32,352 nt of DNA, from positions 1-32,352 of the IMG/VR virus record IMGVR_UViG_3300046004_000462; one strand, written 5' to 3'. The notes below the pieces were generated by a model. The model did not search any database and was not told the origin of the DNA. It saw only the letters and a list, made by a program, of their open reading frames with translations. The stretch is from a virus. This document shows, one piece after another, positions 22,174 through 30,574 of the stretch. Positions within the stretch are counted from its first letter, which is position 1. Each line of letters opens with the position of its first letter. The translations under genes were made by a program, and so were the position numbers.

Positions 22174-23117
22174 AAAAATTCAATTTCTTTTAGTTCTACG
22201 AAAGTGCTAAACACATGTTCATCCCAATGTCGCTTTACGCTTCCTGCTTTTACACTGTAATCCGCAATTGTTCCGCCGTAGCGAGATATAAAATATTCAT
22301 CGATTATAATTTTTCCAAGTTTAAATCTACCATAAGTCAGTTTATTCAGATCGTCAATGGGAACTTTCTTTTGTAGATTCTCTGGTAACTCAGAATACAT
22401 CTTTTCCAGTTGTCTTATTTCCCAACCATCACTATCTGGACCAAAATTAATCCAAGTTTCTGCTGCGAATCTTTCCTGGGGTCTTACTTGTTCACGTTCG
22501 ATTACTTCTAAGTCTTTGTCGGCGACAACCTTCATCCAATCTTTACCAAGGGTGTTATAACCAAGATAAACTTCTCCCCACTGTAGCGTTGGTGTTAACC
22601 ATAGTTTATCGCGCTCGAGGATAGGAAGATGCAATCCTTGTGGATAATAATCATAAAGAAGTGCCATATTCGGAAAGTCGCCCTTCTTGATGTATAGCAA
22701 ATCTTCATGAAGGTGGATAAGTTCGTTCAGTTCCAAAAAGTCTTCGTGCAACTCTTGCGACCACCAATTGGCCGTTTGCATCAAATCCTCAAATCTATCG
22801 CCATACCGCTCAAACTCTTCATGCAAATAATTGAGTTCAGGTGTAGTAAGTTCTTCGATTTCTTCATACAATGGTAGCGGTTCATCGTAAACAGAATTAA
22901 TTCTGTTGAGACAATCAGTCAGTCTAGTTCTAACTTTAGAAATCTGACTATAGGAGAGATTAGTGAATCGAGTATTAATGTAAGAATCAGGAGTTTGTTG
23001 GTTTTTCTTTGTAATCTCGACCCATCGATTAACAAGATCCGTGGGATACAATGCAAAATGCAATTCGTGTTCTTTACCACAATCATCTAGGAAAACCAGT
23101 CTCAAGAGTGTTGCCAT
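22170..23117 (-). CDS. Unknown 315-aa protein in the radical SAM operon
   Basis: No family recognised with confidence. The N-terminal ~180 residues are acidic and helical with many His and Glu ('YEEIEELTTPELNYLHEEFERYG', 'HEDFLELNELIHLHEDLLYI'). These resemble a four-helix carboxylate- or His-containing bundle. The second half has 'LWLTPTLQWGEVYLGYNTLGKDW' and 'FKLGKIIIDEYFISRYGG'. One base separates it from the upstream radical SAM gene, and it overlaps the next one (ATGA), so it belongs to the pathway and may be a partner or substrate-binding protein. Confidence 0.6.
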   Translation of the reverse strand: MATLLRLVFLDDCGKEHELHFALYPTDLVNRWVEITKKNQQTPDSYINTRFTNLSYSQISKVRTRLTDCLNRINSVYDEPLPLYEEIEELTTPELNYLHEEFERYGDRFEDLMQTANWWSQELHEDFLELNELIHLHEDLLYIKKGDFPNMALLYDYYPQGLHLPILERDKLWLTPTLQWGEVYLGYNTLGKDWMKVVADKDLEVIEREQVRPQERFAAETWINFGPDSDGWEIRQLEKMYSELPENLQKKVPIDDLNKLTYGRFKLGKIIIDEYFISRYGGTIADYSVKAGSVKRHWDEHVFSTFVELKEIEFL

Positions 23118-23118
23118 A

Positions 23119-24381
23119 TTAAATACCTTTCAATAATTTGTAGTAATCACCATATACTTCTGAAAATTTAATCGGACGCATCAGTTCTAGTGTATCGATG
23201 TAATTCATCAAATCGGGGAACTTGTCGGAATCATCTCTACTGGTCATATATTCAAACTGATATTTAATTCTATTAATCCATCGCGGATGATTAACCAGAT
23301 CAGGATATTCTTCCCACCTCTTGTTAATAATCTCTTTAACGTTCCGCGGTAAAACTGTTGTGCTAAGATATTGGGGCCAATGAGTAGTACCTACGGAAAA
23401 TAGTCCCTCGTTGCGTTTGCAGATTTTTTTCCATTTACGATCTATAATTGCTTGTGCAAAATCAGGTAGATTGTAGATGTTCATTGCGTGAACAGTAGCA
23501 AGAATATTAACAACGATATTATCTGCCGTTTCGTCTAACCGATCAAGATTCTTTGAGATTACTTCCCATGATGCTGGCCAACGAACAAACTCGTTTCTAG
23601 ATCCCCAATCATCAAGACTTACCATCAATTCAACTAATTTGAATTGACTCCAGAGATCAATAAACTTTTCGCTTAGTTGAGTTCCGTTTGTATGATAGCG
23701 CAGTTCAATATTCTTACTATGACCGCTTTCTACAAGTTTTGTGATGAAACGTTCATGCCCCTTGATTAGTAGAGGTTCTCCCCCACCAAAAATAATGTGG
23801 CGAATATCACCCATAAACTCATCTAGTGCGTCTTGGGTTTCTAGTTTCTCAAACCAGTCAAAACAATCGGTATTAGCAATACTTTTTGATTTAAAATCCC
23901 AATCACTTTTTGCACCAGGACTAGTCAGGGTTTGTGCAAGTTTCTTACTATCATTCAACCACTTACTGCTATCACGAGGACGACACATAACACATTGAAG
24001 ATTGCATGTATTACCAATGCGCAAATCCAAAGTAATTGGGTTAAAGTCTACGCTACCATCTGGATTTGTAAGAGAGATTATGCGATTAATTTTTTCTGCG
24101 CCCAACTTGCGCTTCCACATATCATTCTCGATTACACGGTGACTCTTGATTCCACTTGCTTCTTCTTTCCAACAAGCATTGCATTGAGGAGGTTGTTCTC
24201 CGTTGATAAACTTCAGTCTTGCCCGTTTAAACTGCTCACTGTTCCAAATTTCTTGGGGAGTTGAGTCATTGAAGTTTAAATTTGCCTCAGGTGAAGCAAC
24301 ACAGCAAAGTGGAACCTTGCCGTCATTCCAACTTGCAAGATGTATCCATGGCTGGATACAGAAATTTTTATTATCAATCAT
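23119..24381 (-). CDS. Twitch-domain radical SAM protein 1
   Basis: 420 residues. An N-terminal Cys cluster 'NFCIQPWIHLASWNDGKVPLCCVA' and 'PPQCNACWKEE' (within the first 70 residues) probably binds an auxiliary cluster. The radical SAM motif 'GNTCNLQCVMCRP' (CxxxCxxC) follows, with 'IIFGGGEPLLIKGHERF' and 'YHTNGT'. Placing the twitch-like cluster before the SAM domain is typical of a phage group annotated as twitch-domain radical SAM proteins. The reaction is unknown. The ATG overlaps the end of the second such gene by 8 bases. Confidence 0.85.
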   Translation of the reverse strand: MIDNKNFCIQPWIHLASWNDGKVPLCCVASPEANLNFNDSTPQEIWNSEQFKRARLKFINGEQPPQCNACWKEEASGIKSHRVIENDMWKRKLGAEKINRIISLTNPDGSVDFNPITLDLRIGNTCNLQCVMCRPRDSSKWLNDSKKLAQTLTSPGAKSDWDFKSKSIANTDCFDWFEKLETQDALDEFMGDIRHIIFGGGEPLLIKGHERFITKLVESGHSKNIELRYHTNGTQLSEKFIDLWSQFKLVELMVSLDDWGSRNEFVRWPASWEVISKNLDRLDETADNIVVNILATVHAMNIYNLPDFAQAIIDRKWKKICKRNEGLFSVGTTHWPQYLSTTVLPRNVKEIINKRWEEYPDLVNHPRWINRIKYQFEYMTSRDDSDKFPDLMNYIDTLELMRPIKFSEVYGDYYKLLKGI

Positions 24382-25663
24382 ATAATTTTGCCAAACGTGT
24401 ATCTAAAACTGATATACTTTCTTTGCGCTCTTCATCAAGTGCGTTAGTATATATACGAAATCTATTTACCATAATTTCCCAATCTTTAAGACGAGAATTC
24501 TTAAAAAACCCTACGATGCCTTGAAGAGAATTTTTAGTCATTTCATTCTGAATGGTATTTACTTCACAATAATCTTCAATGAGTTCCACAGCTTCTTTGC
24601 GTAAATCGTCGGGTAAGATTAATGCGCTTAGATGCACCGGGTGATGGTTGATTAGAAAATCAATAAAAATATCCTTAGAATATTTCTCACGTAAATCGTC
24701 TACCCAAGTAAGGATATTTACAACATCAAATGCATTGTATACTTGAATTGTTGGCGTGATACCAAGATGAACATTTGACATTTGTGCAAATTTTTCAATA
24801 TTCTTAGAAACTTGCGACCATTTACTTGGCGCTCTAATATACTCGGTCACTGCCCCAATACCATCAATGCTGGCATTAATATTAACGGCATCAAATTGTG
24901 AGATTAGTTCAAAGAACTTTGGATTAATATTTGTGCAATTAGTATTAAAGAATAGAGTTATATCTCTGCGACCCTGACGAATGCACTCTTCCATAAACTT
25001 ATAGTTATTTTTAATTAGAGTGGGTTCGCCACCTGTCATGTAAACTTTTTTCAATGTTGGAATCAGCGAAATAACTTGATCCCAAAGAATATTGTGATCA
25101 AACCAAGGTTGGTCCTCCATAACTTTTTCTGGGAATTTACCAAAGGTCTTTTGCCACACATCAGCATAATCGGGTCGGCGAGTAACTAAATCAGTATGCT
25201 CTTTTACGATCTGACTGCTATTCCAGGGGTTACACATTCTACACTTTAAATTACACAAATTACCTAAACGCAGGTCGAGATATACGGGAGCAGTTTCAAC
25301 AAACCCATCTGCTTCTCCTGCAGATTCAATAATCTGCTTCAGTTCTTCTGTGCCAAGACGTTGTGACCATTCCCGCAAACTATGCTGGCGATTACTCATC
25401 TTATTATCGTCTTCTTGCTGATAACAAACTGCACATCCAGGAATAGATTCAGCATTAATCATTTTTCTTCGAATATCTCGAATACTTTCTGAGTTCCAAG
25501 CATCTTCAATAAAATTATCTCGACATGTATATGCCTCACCTGTATCTTTTGAAACAACATTTGCACGACCTTTGACCATACAACAATACCGCACAGTAGT
25601 GTCTGTGTTAATCATTGTGCTTACAAAAGGTATTGCGCACATACTTTTATTATTTTCGAACAT
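24374..25663 (-). CDS. Twitch-domain radical SAM protein 2
   Basis: 429 residues, a paralogue of the next gene in the operon. The Cys-rich N-terminus reads 'MCAIPFVSTMINTDTTVRYCCM' and 'PGCAVCYQQEDD'. The SAM motif is 'GNLCNLKCRMCNP', with 'VYMTGGEPTLIKNNYKF' and 'LFFNTNCTN'. The pair shares architecture but differs widely in sequence, suggesting two substrates or steps. Start ATG has CGGAACC upstream. A weak late-type octamer (TATAAATG, minus strand 25712-25705) lies ~42 bases upstream but overlaps coding sequence. Confidence 0.85.
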   Translation of the reverse strand: MFENNKSMCAIPFVSTMINTDTTVRYCCMVKGRANVVSKDTGEAYTCRDNFIEDAWNSESIRDIRRKMINAESIPGCAVCYQQEDDNKMSNRQHSLREWSQRLGTEELKQIIESAGEADGFVETAPVYLDLRLGNLCNLKCRMCNPWNSSQIVKEHTDLVTRRPDYADVWQKTFGKFPEKVMEDQPWFDHNILWDQVISLIPTLKKVYMTGGEPTLIKNNYKFMEECIRQGRRDITLFFNTNCTNINPKFFELISQFDAVNINASIDGIGAVTEYIRAPSKWSQVSKNIEKFAQMSNVHLGITPTIQVYNAFDVVNILTWVDDLREKYSKDIFIDFLINHHPVHLSALILPDDLRKEAVELIEDYCEVNTIQNEMTKNSLQGIVGFFKNSRLKDWEIMVNRFRIYTNALDEERKESISVLDTRLAKLYD

Positions 25664-25703
25664 GGTGGTTCCGATTAGTTGATAAATTGTTCAAAGTCTC
25701 TAT

Positions 25704-26267
25704 TCATTTATAACCCACTGCCATGTATCTATAAAAATGTCCACATTTCAACATTCCTGCATACTGTGGTTCTTTGATATTGTTGATTGTCAAAAAATGT
25801 GCTAGATCATCAGCAAGACGAACATGCTCAGGATTAACTAGATTATTTCCTTGGACGATATATTTAGTACCACTAGGAATAGAGTTCCACCAAGCATCAT
25901 AAACTTCTTGCGTCACATGCTCGGAACTGGTGTTGATAACTAGATCAGGGTGTGGATGATTGAGTGGCATACCATTTTGCATGTTGTGCTGACGAAATGT
26001 GATATCGTGATAATACTCATCGATAGCAGCAAACACCTTCTTACATTCAGAGTCCATGTCAGTAGTTAGTATTCGTGCATCAGGAAACTTGTGGGCAATA
26101 AACTGCGCAAGAACTCCATACCATCCACCAAAAATTACGATAGATCTATCAAGAGGAGTTACATGTTCCAGTAACCATTTCTTACTCTCTATCTGACTTG
26201 GCCAAAAGTTCTCAGAGAATCTGTATGCATTCTCTGGATTATTACGGATGTATTCCATCCAATTCAT
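25704..26267 (-). CDS. SAM-dependent methyltransferase-like protein
   Basis: 187 residues from ATG 26267 (MNWMEYIRNN), 13 bases after the upstream stop. An upstream in-frame ATG at 26342 would overlap the previous gene by 62 bases and is less likely. Class I fold features are motif I 'IVIFGGWYGVLAQFIAHKFP', the acidic strand end 'ILTTDMDSECKKVF', and 'PDLVINTSSEHV', a motif IV-like strand. The GGWYG loop is seen in a phage/bacterial methyltransferase-like group of unknown substrate. It precedes the radical SAM pair and may use or make part of the same product. Confidence 0.7.
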   Translation of the reverse strand: MNWMEYIRNNPENAYRFSENFWPSQIESKKWLLEHVTPLDRSIVIFGGWYGVLAQFIAHKFPDARILTTDMDSECKKVFAAIDEYYHDITFRQHNMQNGMPLNHPHPDLVINTSSEHVTQEVYDAWWNSIPSGTKYIVQGNNLVNPEHVRLADDLAHFLTINNIKEPQYAGMLKCGHFYRYMAVGYK

Positions 26268-26280
26268 TACAACATCAAAA

Positions 26281-26682
26281 TTAACCACGGCGCATTTTCG
26301 CAATCTCCAAAATTTGTTCGTCATTGATAACAGGTACAGCATTACTCTTATGTAGAACGCTGATACCCTTAATAAGTGTGCCCGTATAGACTTTTTCTTT
26401 ACGAGTATAGTTTACACCAATACCATCTCCAGAAGGATATTTTTGTCGATGGTCACTGACTTCATATTTAGGTAGAGGTGTGCCACGCAAGTTAGGTTTA
26501 AATCTACCTTGCCGATATTGCACATACTCGTCAAAGGTCTTAGTCGAAGAACCAAGGCGTTTCATCTGCTTATTGTAATCTACCCAATCTTGCGCATATC
26601 TACTAGTCACGCCTTTGTTTGTAGTTTTGCGCTTTTTAGTATTTGTCGTAGTGTAAGCTGGACCCAACAAATGCATAGTCAT
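26281..26682 (-). CDS. Hypothetical basic protein, 133 aa
   Basis: ATG at 26682 (MTMHLLGPAYTTT) with AAGGAG 6 nt upstream; the longer frame to 26715 lacks this support. The product is basic: 'NTKKRKTTNKGVTSRYAQDWVDYNKQMKRLG' and 'FKPNLRGTPLPKYEVSDHRQKYPSGDG', ending 'ILEIAKMRRG'. No family is recognised with confidence. The Lys/Arg content could suit nucleic acid binding. It is the first gene after a sigma70-type promoter and leads into the methyltransferase/radical SAM operon. Confidence 0.7.
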   Translation of the reverse strand: MTMHLLGPAYTTTNTKKRKTTNKGVTSRYAQDWVDYNKQMKRLGSSTKTFDEYVQYRQGRFKPNLRGTPLPKYEVSDHRQKYPSGDGIGVNYTRKEKVYTGTLIKGISVLHKSNAVPVINDEQILEIAKMRRG

Positions 26683-26703
26683 AACAATCTCCTTATGACT
26701 TTC

Positions 26704-26732
26704 ACAATACAACATATTTGTTTTAATGTCAA
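26704..26732 (-). promoter_or_regulatory. Sigma70-type promoter for the radical SAM operon
   Basis: -35 TTGACA (26732-26727), 17-bp spacer, -10 TATTGT (26709-26704), about 20 nt before the AAGGAG start at 26682. The -35 elements of this and the plus-strand promoter lie back to back, 13 bp apart. Confidence 0.65.
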
Positions 26733-26745
26733 TAGAAAAAACCGC

Positions 26746-26774
26746 TTGACTTTTGGTAGCGAATCGTCTATAAC
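26746..26774 (+). promoter_or_regulatory. Sigma70-type promoter for the small plus-strand genes
   Basis: -35 TTGACT (26746-26751), 17-bp spacer, -10 TATAAC (26769-26774). Start near 26781, followed by GAGG and the ATG at 26800. It is divergent from the promoter at 26704-26732. Confidence 0.6.
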
Positions 26775-26799
26775 TATAATGTAAACAATGAGGTGTGTG

Positions 26800-26991
26800 A
26801 TGATTCTTGAAATATCTAGAAATGAAGAAATCCTACTTAAAGAGTTGGGTGTTGCATGGAACGGCTGGCAGTATGAACATGCCGAGTTTCTCGAAATTAA
26901 TTTTGAACTCGAAGCGAATGGTATTCCTACATATTCGTCTTTTGAAGAGTATCTTGAAGGCCGTGTGGCATATAAAAGGAAGGTTGCATAA
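26800..26991 (+). CDS. Small hypothetical protein, 63 aa
   Basis: ATG at 26800 preceded by GAGG with 6-nt spacing; an upstream in-frame ATG at 26788 lacks such a site. Product is acidic in the middle: 'LEISRNEEILLKELGVAWNGWQYEHAEFLEINFE', ending 'YLEGRVAYKRKVA'. No known family. It stands directly behind a host-type promoter and is followed by a TAATG overlap with the next small gene. This is typical of phage early accessory genes acting on host proteins, which is inference only. Confidence 0.65.
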   Translation: MILEISRNEEILLKELGVAWNGWQYEHAEFLEINFELEANGIPTYSSFEEYLEGRVAYKRKVA

Positions 26992-27128
26992 TGAACCCCG
27001 AAGAACTAGAGCAACACTTCCGTCAGATGGAGAAGGAACTATTCGAACAAGAAGTTACTTCGAAGTCGCCCGATACACGCCGTCCCAATCTTTCGGAGGT
27101 GATACCTGAAACTCTTCAATACGGCTAA
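26991..27128 (+). CDS. Small hypothetical protein, 45 aa, overlapping the cyclase gene
   Basis: TAATG coupling to the previous gene and an AAGGAAGG site 8 bases upstream support translation. Product is acidic at the N-terminus ('NPEELEQHFRQMEKELFEQE') and polar after that. Its last 74 bases overlap, on the opposite strand, the end of the adenylyl cyclase gene. No family is recognised. Confidence 0.55.
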   Translation: MNPEELEQHFRQMEKELFEQEVTSKSPDTRRPNLSEVIPETLQYG

Positions 27129-29145
27129 TCATCGAGTCGTAATAATCAGATAGATTACCTTGCCAGCACTTCTTTAAGTCGCTGGCAAATTTTTTGGCAA
27201 CTTCCCAATTACCTTCGCGATAAAATGTAAGGAACTTCTCATGTTGTTTCTCGCCTGGATGGTCAAAGGTTTCCAAAACTGTAAAAATCTTAGCTGGCAG
27301 GGTCTTACCTTTAACTGCAATCAAATCAAGTTCAACTACTTGGTATACATCCCTAACCAGTTCGGCCGTTTGTGGTCCGACGATGAGTTTGACGCCATAA
27401 GACTTGGTTTGACCTTCCAGACGAGCAGCCAGATTAACGCCATCCCCCAAGCAAGTATAGTCAAAACGCTGAGTGCTGCCCATATTACCAACAACCACAG
27501 TGGCAGTGTTAATACCAAGACCCATCCCAAAAGCGGGAATGCCTTCTCTTTGAACTTCTTCATTGAAAGTCTCCAAATCTTTTAGCATCTGGAAGGCCGT
27601 TTGAACTGCATCCAACGCATGTTTATTGTTATCAAGAGGCGCATTCCAGAATGCCATCTGTGCATCACCGATATACTTATCCAGTGTGCCGTTATTTTCA
27701 AGAATTGCTTTTGTCATAACCGTCATGTAACGATTCATGATTGACGTTAGACCTTGGACATCTTCTCCGTAGTGTTCAGAAATTGTAGTAAAGCCTCGAA
27801 CGTCAGTGAACATAATCGAAAGCTCTCTTGATTCTCCGCCGAGTTTCAAGAGGTCTGGTTGTCTTTGCAATCTCGCAACCAGATCTGGACTCAGATATGT
27901 GCCAAACTGTTTCTTAATCTGTTGTTTCTGTAGGAACTCACTGATAAACTTAGCAGTGTAGATATGCATATAGATTAATGCAATGGCAAACAAATTAAAC
28001 GAAACATCGAATAGAATATTCTGCGTTTGAAATAAATATGTCGGTAAGTATAGATATCCGCCCAGTAGAATTACAATATATACTATTGAGAATCTAAAAC
28101 GAGAAAGAACAATCAATGCCAGAGCAAGACCCAGAAAAGCCGCAAGATCCGCAATTTCTGACCAATTCGGAATCGACACAGAGTCACCATTCAGGAGAGT
28201 TTCTAGTAGACTGGCCTGTAACTGATGGGGATGTTGGGCACCTGAAGGAGTCGCTACAGGGTTCGCTATACCAGCAGCAGTTACGCCAACAATTACAATT
28301 TTCCCATCAAGACGAGGAATATCGTCACCTACTTCAACAGATGGAAATACGTAATTGGGATTAACAAATACTCTACCATATTCGTCTGTTTTAATTGTTT
28401 CAAAAGAAGGAATTCGTAATGCTTCAACCCCAGTCTGATTTATCTTGGCTTGATACGAAGAGTCTCCTGCAGCTACACGCAGCATCTCTATCGCAAATGC
28501 GGGATAGTATTCGCCTGATGACCCAGATAGAAGAGGAACTCGCCTTACAACCCCATCAGGCTCGGGTAGGGTTGACGTTATCCCAACACCGACTGCGGCT
28601 TCTTGAAGAGGTGCGATATTACTTAGAACGCATGGATATTGAGGAAGAAATTCAGTTGCTTCTCCATCGCCGATTACGGCAACGCCTGTTCTCCGAATTG
28701 TCGCACTTGCCTGAGGTGAACCTTGGCCAGATATCGATCCAGCAATACAGTCAGCGGAAACAGTCTGACTCAGGACTACTGGATACTGACTTAGGGTATC
28801 CGCAAGAACTCGATCAGTCCCCATCCGATCAGACTCAGAATAAAGTATAGTGCTGCCAACAAGAGCAGCCCCTCGACTATAAAGGTCATTAATAATTTGA
28901 GCATGGACCTCACGTGGAAATGGCCACTGACCATATTTCTCAATTGCTTTCTCCCCGATATTGACGGTTACAATTTGTTCAGATTGCGTCGGTGAACCGA
29001 GCATCAAATAATCATAAAACTTCAATCTCGCGGATTCAACCAAGTAAGGGTTTGATAATTTTACTACTAACAATAACGCAAAAGTAATCAGTGCCAACCA
29101 AGGCGAAAGAAGAGCTTTCTTAGTTTTTTGTATAAGAGTATCCAT
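27055..29145 (-). CDS. CHASE2-domain membrane adenylyl cyclase (class III)
   Basis: 696 residues. A first membrane helix (about 16-30) precedes a CHASE2 sensor (about 35-325: 'KFYDYLMLGSPTQSEQIVTVNIGEKAIEKYGQWPFPRE', 'GKIVIVGVTAAG'). Three more membrane helices follow (about 331-350, 353-372, 379-398), then a cyclase domain (about 435-625). Catalytic residues appear intact: metal Asp448 (FTDVRGF) and Asp494 (KYIGDAQMAFW), adenine-selecting Lys490 and Asp562 (FDYTCLGD), transition-state Asn571 and Arg575 (NLAARLE). It should convert ATP to cAMP in the cytoplasm in response to an external signal. Its start overlaps the curlin-repeat gene by 26 bases. The pattern FecR gene next to CHASE2-cyclase is also known in bacteria. 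A phage-encoded copy is unusual. Confidence 0.92.
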   Translation of the reverse strand: MDTLIQKTKKALLSPWLALITFALLLVVKLSNPYLVESARLKFYDYLMLGSPTQSEQIVTVNIGEKAIEKYGQWPFPREVHAQIINDLYSRGAALVGSTILYSESDRMGTDRVLADTLSQYPVVLSQTVSADCIAGSISGQGSPQASATIRRTGVAVIGDGEATEFLPQYPCVLSNIAPLQEAAVGVGITSTLPEPDGVVRRVPLLSGSSGEYYPAFAIEMLRVAAGDSSYQAKINQTGVEALRIPSFETIKTDEYGRVFVNPNYVFPSVEVGDDIPRLDGKIVIVGVTAAGIANPVATPSGAQHPHQLQASLLETLLNGDSVSIPNWSEIADLAAFLGLALALIVLSRFRFSIVYIVILLGGYLYLPTYLFQTQNILFDVSFNLFAIALIYMHIYTAKFISEFLQKQQIKKQFGTYLSPDLVARLQRQPDLLKLGGESRELSIMFTDVRGFTTISEHYGEDVQGLTSIMNRYMTVMTKAILENNGTLDKYIGDAQMAFWNAPLDNNKHALDAVQTAFQMLKDLETFNEEVQREGIPAFGMGLGINTATVVVGNMGSTQRFDYTCLGDGVNLAARLEGQTKSYGVKLIVGPQTAELVRDVYQVVELDLIAVKGKTLPAKIFTVLETFDHPGEKQHEKFLTFYREGNWEVAKKFASDLKKCWQGNLSDYYDSMISRIEEFQVSPPKDWDGVYRATSK

Positions 29146-30574
29146 TACATGGTCCAGTCGTGCATGTTATTTCCATTTTCGCAGAGTCGGCGGCAGTCAA
29201 GTTATTTTGCGTGACAGTTACACCAATTCCAGGACTATTTAGTAAAAGTTGAAATTGCTTCATAGAAGAACCCAATTGAGTAACAGATGCAGTAACTCCA
29301 CCAAACGGTGCGCTGATATCTAGAAAATGGTTAGCAGTTCCCTGTTGTAAGGTGCTGATATTATTAGAGTTTCCTAAAACACTGATAAACAACGATTTTC
29401 CTCCAGCATCTTTTTGTTGTGCGGAGATTTGATTGCCAAGACCATTGGTGACAATCTCGGCGTATTTGCCTGCATATTGTTGTGTCAGTGATACGATGTT
29501 GTTGTTACCAGTAACAGAAACTTCTGCCAAGTTCTTACCAATTGGAGTTGTTGTCGTTCCTTGGTTGATAGTAACGCTGTTGCCACTACCATTGATAGTC
29601 ATTGCTTGTGCGCCATTGACACCACGGATTTGGTTCTGCTTAGAGAACTGTTCAATGTAAACTGAATTGTTAGAACCCGTTGCATTGATATAGATGGAGT
29701 TTTGTGTAATCGCATTTGTTTGATTAATCTTCAATGATTGATTAGCACTAATTGTTGCTAATGGAAATGTTGGAGCAGGAGGTTCAGGCGCAGGAGGTGG
29801 AGGCGCAGAAGAACCAGCATTAGGTTGAACTGGCGCAAAGGTTGTTCCATTGAGTGAAGTTGTACCCTGCATCTGATCGATAAACAGAATTGGCGACAAT
29901 GCGGTATCACCTAGATTGAATGAGGCAAATCCTAACAGATAGTTTCCATCAGTAGGAACTGTGAATACGGCGACTTGCCAACCAGTAGCACCGTAAGATC
30001 CAACTGAATAGTTACCAGTGCCTTCGTTTGTAAATCCAAGAAGCGCAAAGTTTTGGGTTTGTCCATTAATCGTTGGGGTTCCTGGGCCACCAGTCAATGT
30101 AATCATAGAACCATCATTGTATGGAACATAATCGGTAGAAACATACTGCCAAGCATAACTGTATGTCGTGCCTGCTTGTAGAAATATTGTTCTACTGATA
30201 GATGTGGCATTCGTAGGATTCATATTACCATTTGCATAGATGGTATTTCTAATCGAAGTAATTGTAGAACCTGTCAACCCCAAAGTAGTCATAGCACCGT
30301 CAAATCCAGGAGAACCACCACCTGCTTGAAGTGAAATCATATATGAACCATATGGCGTAACAGTCCAGCATTTACCATCACCTGGACAGTAGTTAGTCAT
30401 ACCAGTTGTAACTTGTGCGCCAGAACCACTATCACTCCACGAAGTTCTTGCGGCAGTTGAACCGTTACTCACCGTCCAACCAGTATAGTTACCATTCTCG
30501 AAACCATAGTTCGTAACTTGCGCGAATGCAGGCATCGTAAAGAACAGGAGGAAGAGAGCAATTAGTTTTTTCAT
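29120..30574 (-). CDS. Secreted protein with beta-sandwich domain and curlin-type repeats
   Basis: 484 residues. A clear signal peptide (KKLIALFLLFFTMPAFA|Q) is followed by an aromatic/Gly-rich beta domain (about 20-245: 'NYGFENGNYTGWTVSNGS', 'TGWQVAVFTVPTDGNYLLGFASF'). This resembles carbohydrate-binding-like or PEP-CTERM-type sandwich domains. A Pro-rich linker (PPPPAPEPPAP) leads to a C-terminal repeat region with 'ATGSNNSVYIEQ', 'GSGNSVTINQG', 'VTGNNNIVSLTQQ' and 'GLGNQISAQQ'. The G-x-x-N-x5-Q spacing is curlin-like (CsgA/CsgB). It probably forms or decorates an extracellular fibre. Overlaps the FecR stop by four bases. Confidence 0.78.
   Translation of the reverse strand: MKKLIALFLLFFTMPAFAQVTNYGFENGNYTGWTVSNGSTAARTSWSDSGSGAQVTTGMTNYCPGDGKCWTVTPYGSYMISLQAGGGSPGFDGAMTTLGLTGSTITSIRNTIYANGNMNPTNATSISRTIFLQAGTTYSYAWQYVSTDYVPYNDGSMITLTGGPGTPTINGQTQNFALLGFTNEGTGNYSVGSYGATGWQVAVFTVPTDGNYLLGFASFNLGDTALSPILFIDQMQGTTSLNGTTFAPVQPNAGSSAPPPPAPEPPAPTFPLATISANQSLKINQTNAITQNSIYINATGSNNSVYIEQFSKQNQIRGVNGAQAMTINGSGNSVTINQGTTTTPIGKNLAEVSVTGNNNIVSLTQQYAGKYAEIVTNGLGNQISAQQKDAGGKSLFISVLGNSNNISTLQQGTANHFLDISAPFGGVTASVTQLGSSMKQFQLLLNSPGIGVTVTQNNLTAADSAKMEITCTTGPCNGYSYTKN

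Noticed and set aside
28395-28850. Plus-strand open frame of 151 codons within the cyclase gene
   Set aside because: Antisense to the CHASE2 domain, Leu/Gln-rich shadow composition, no start signal.
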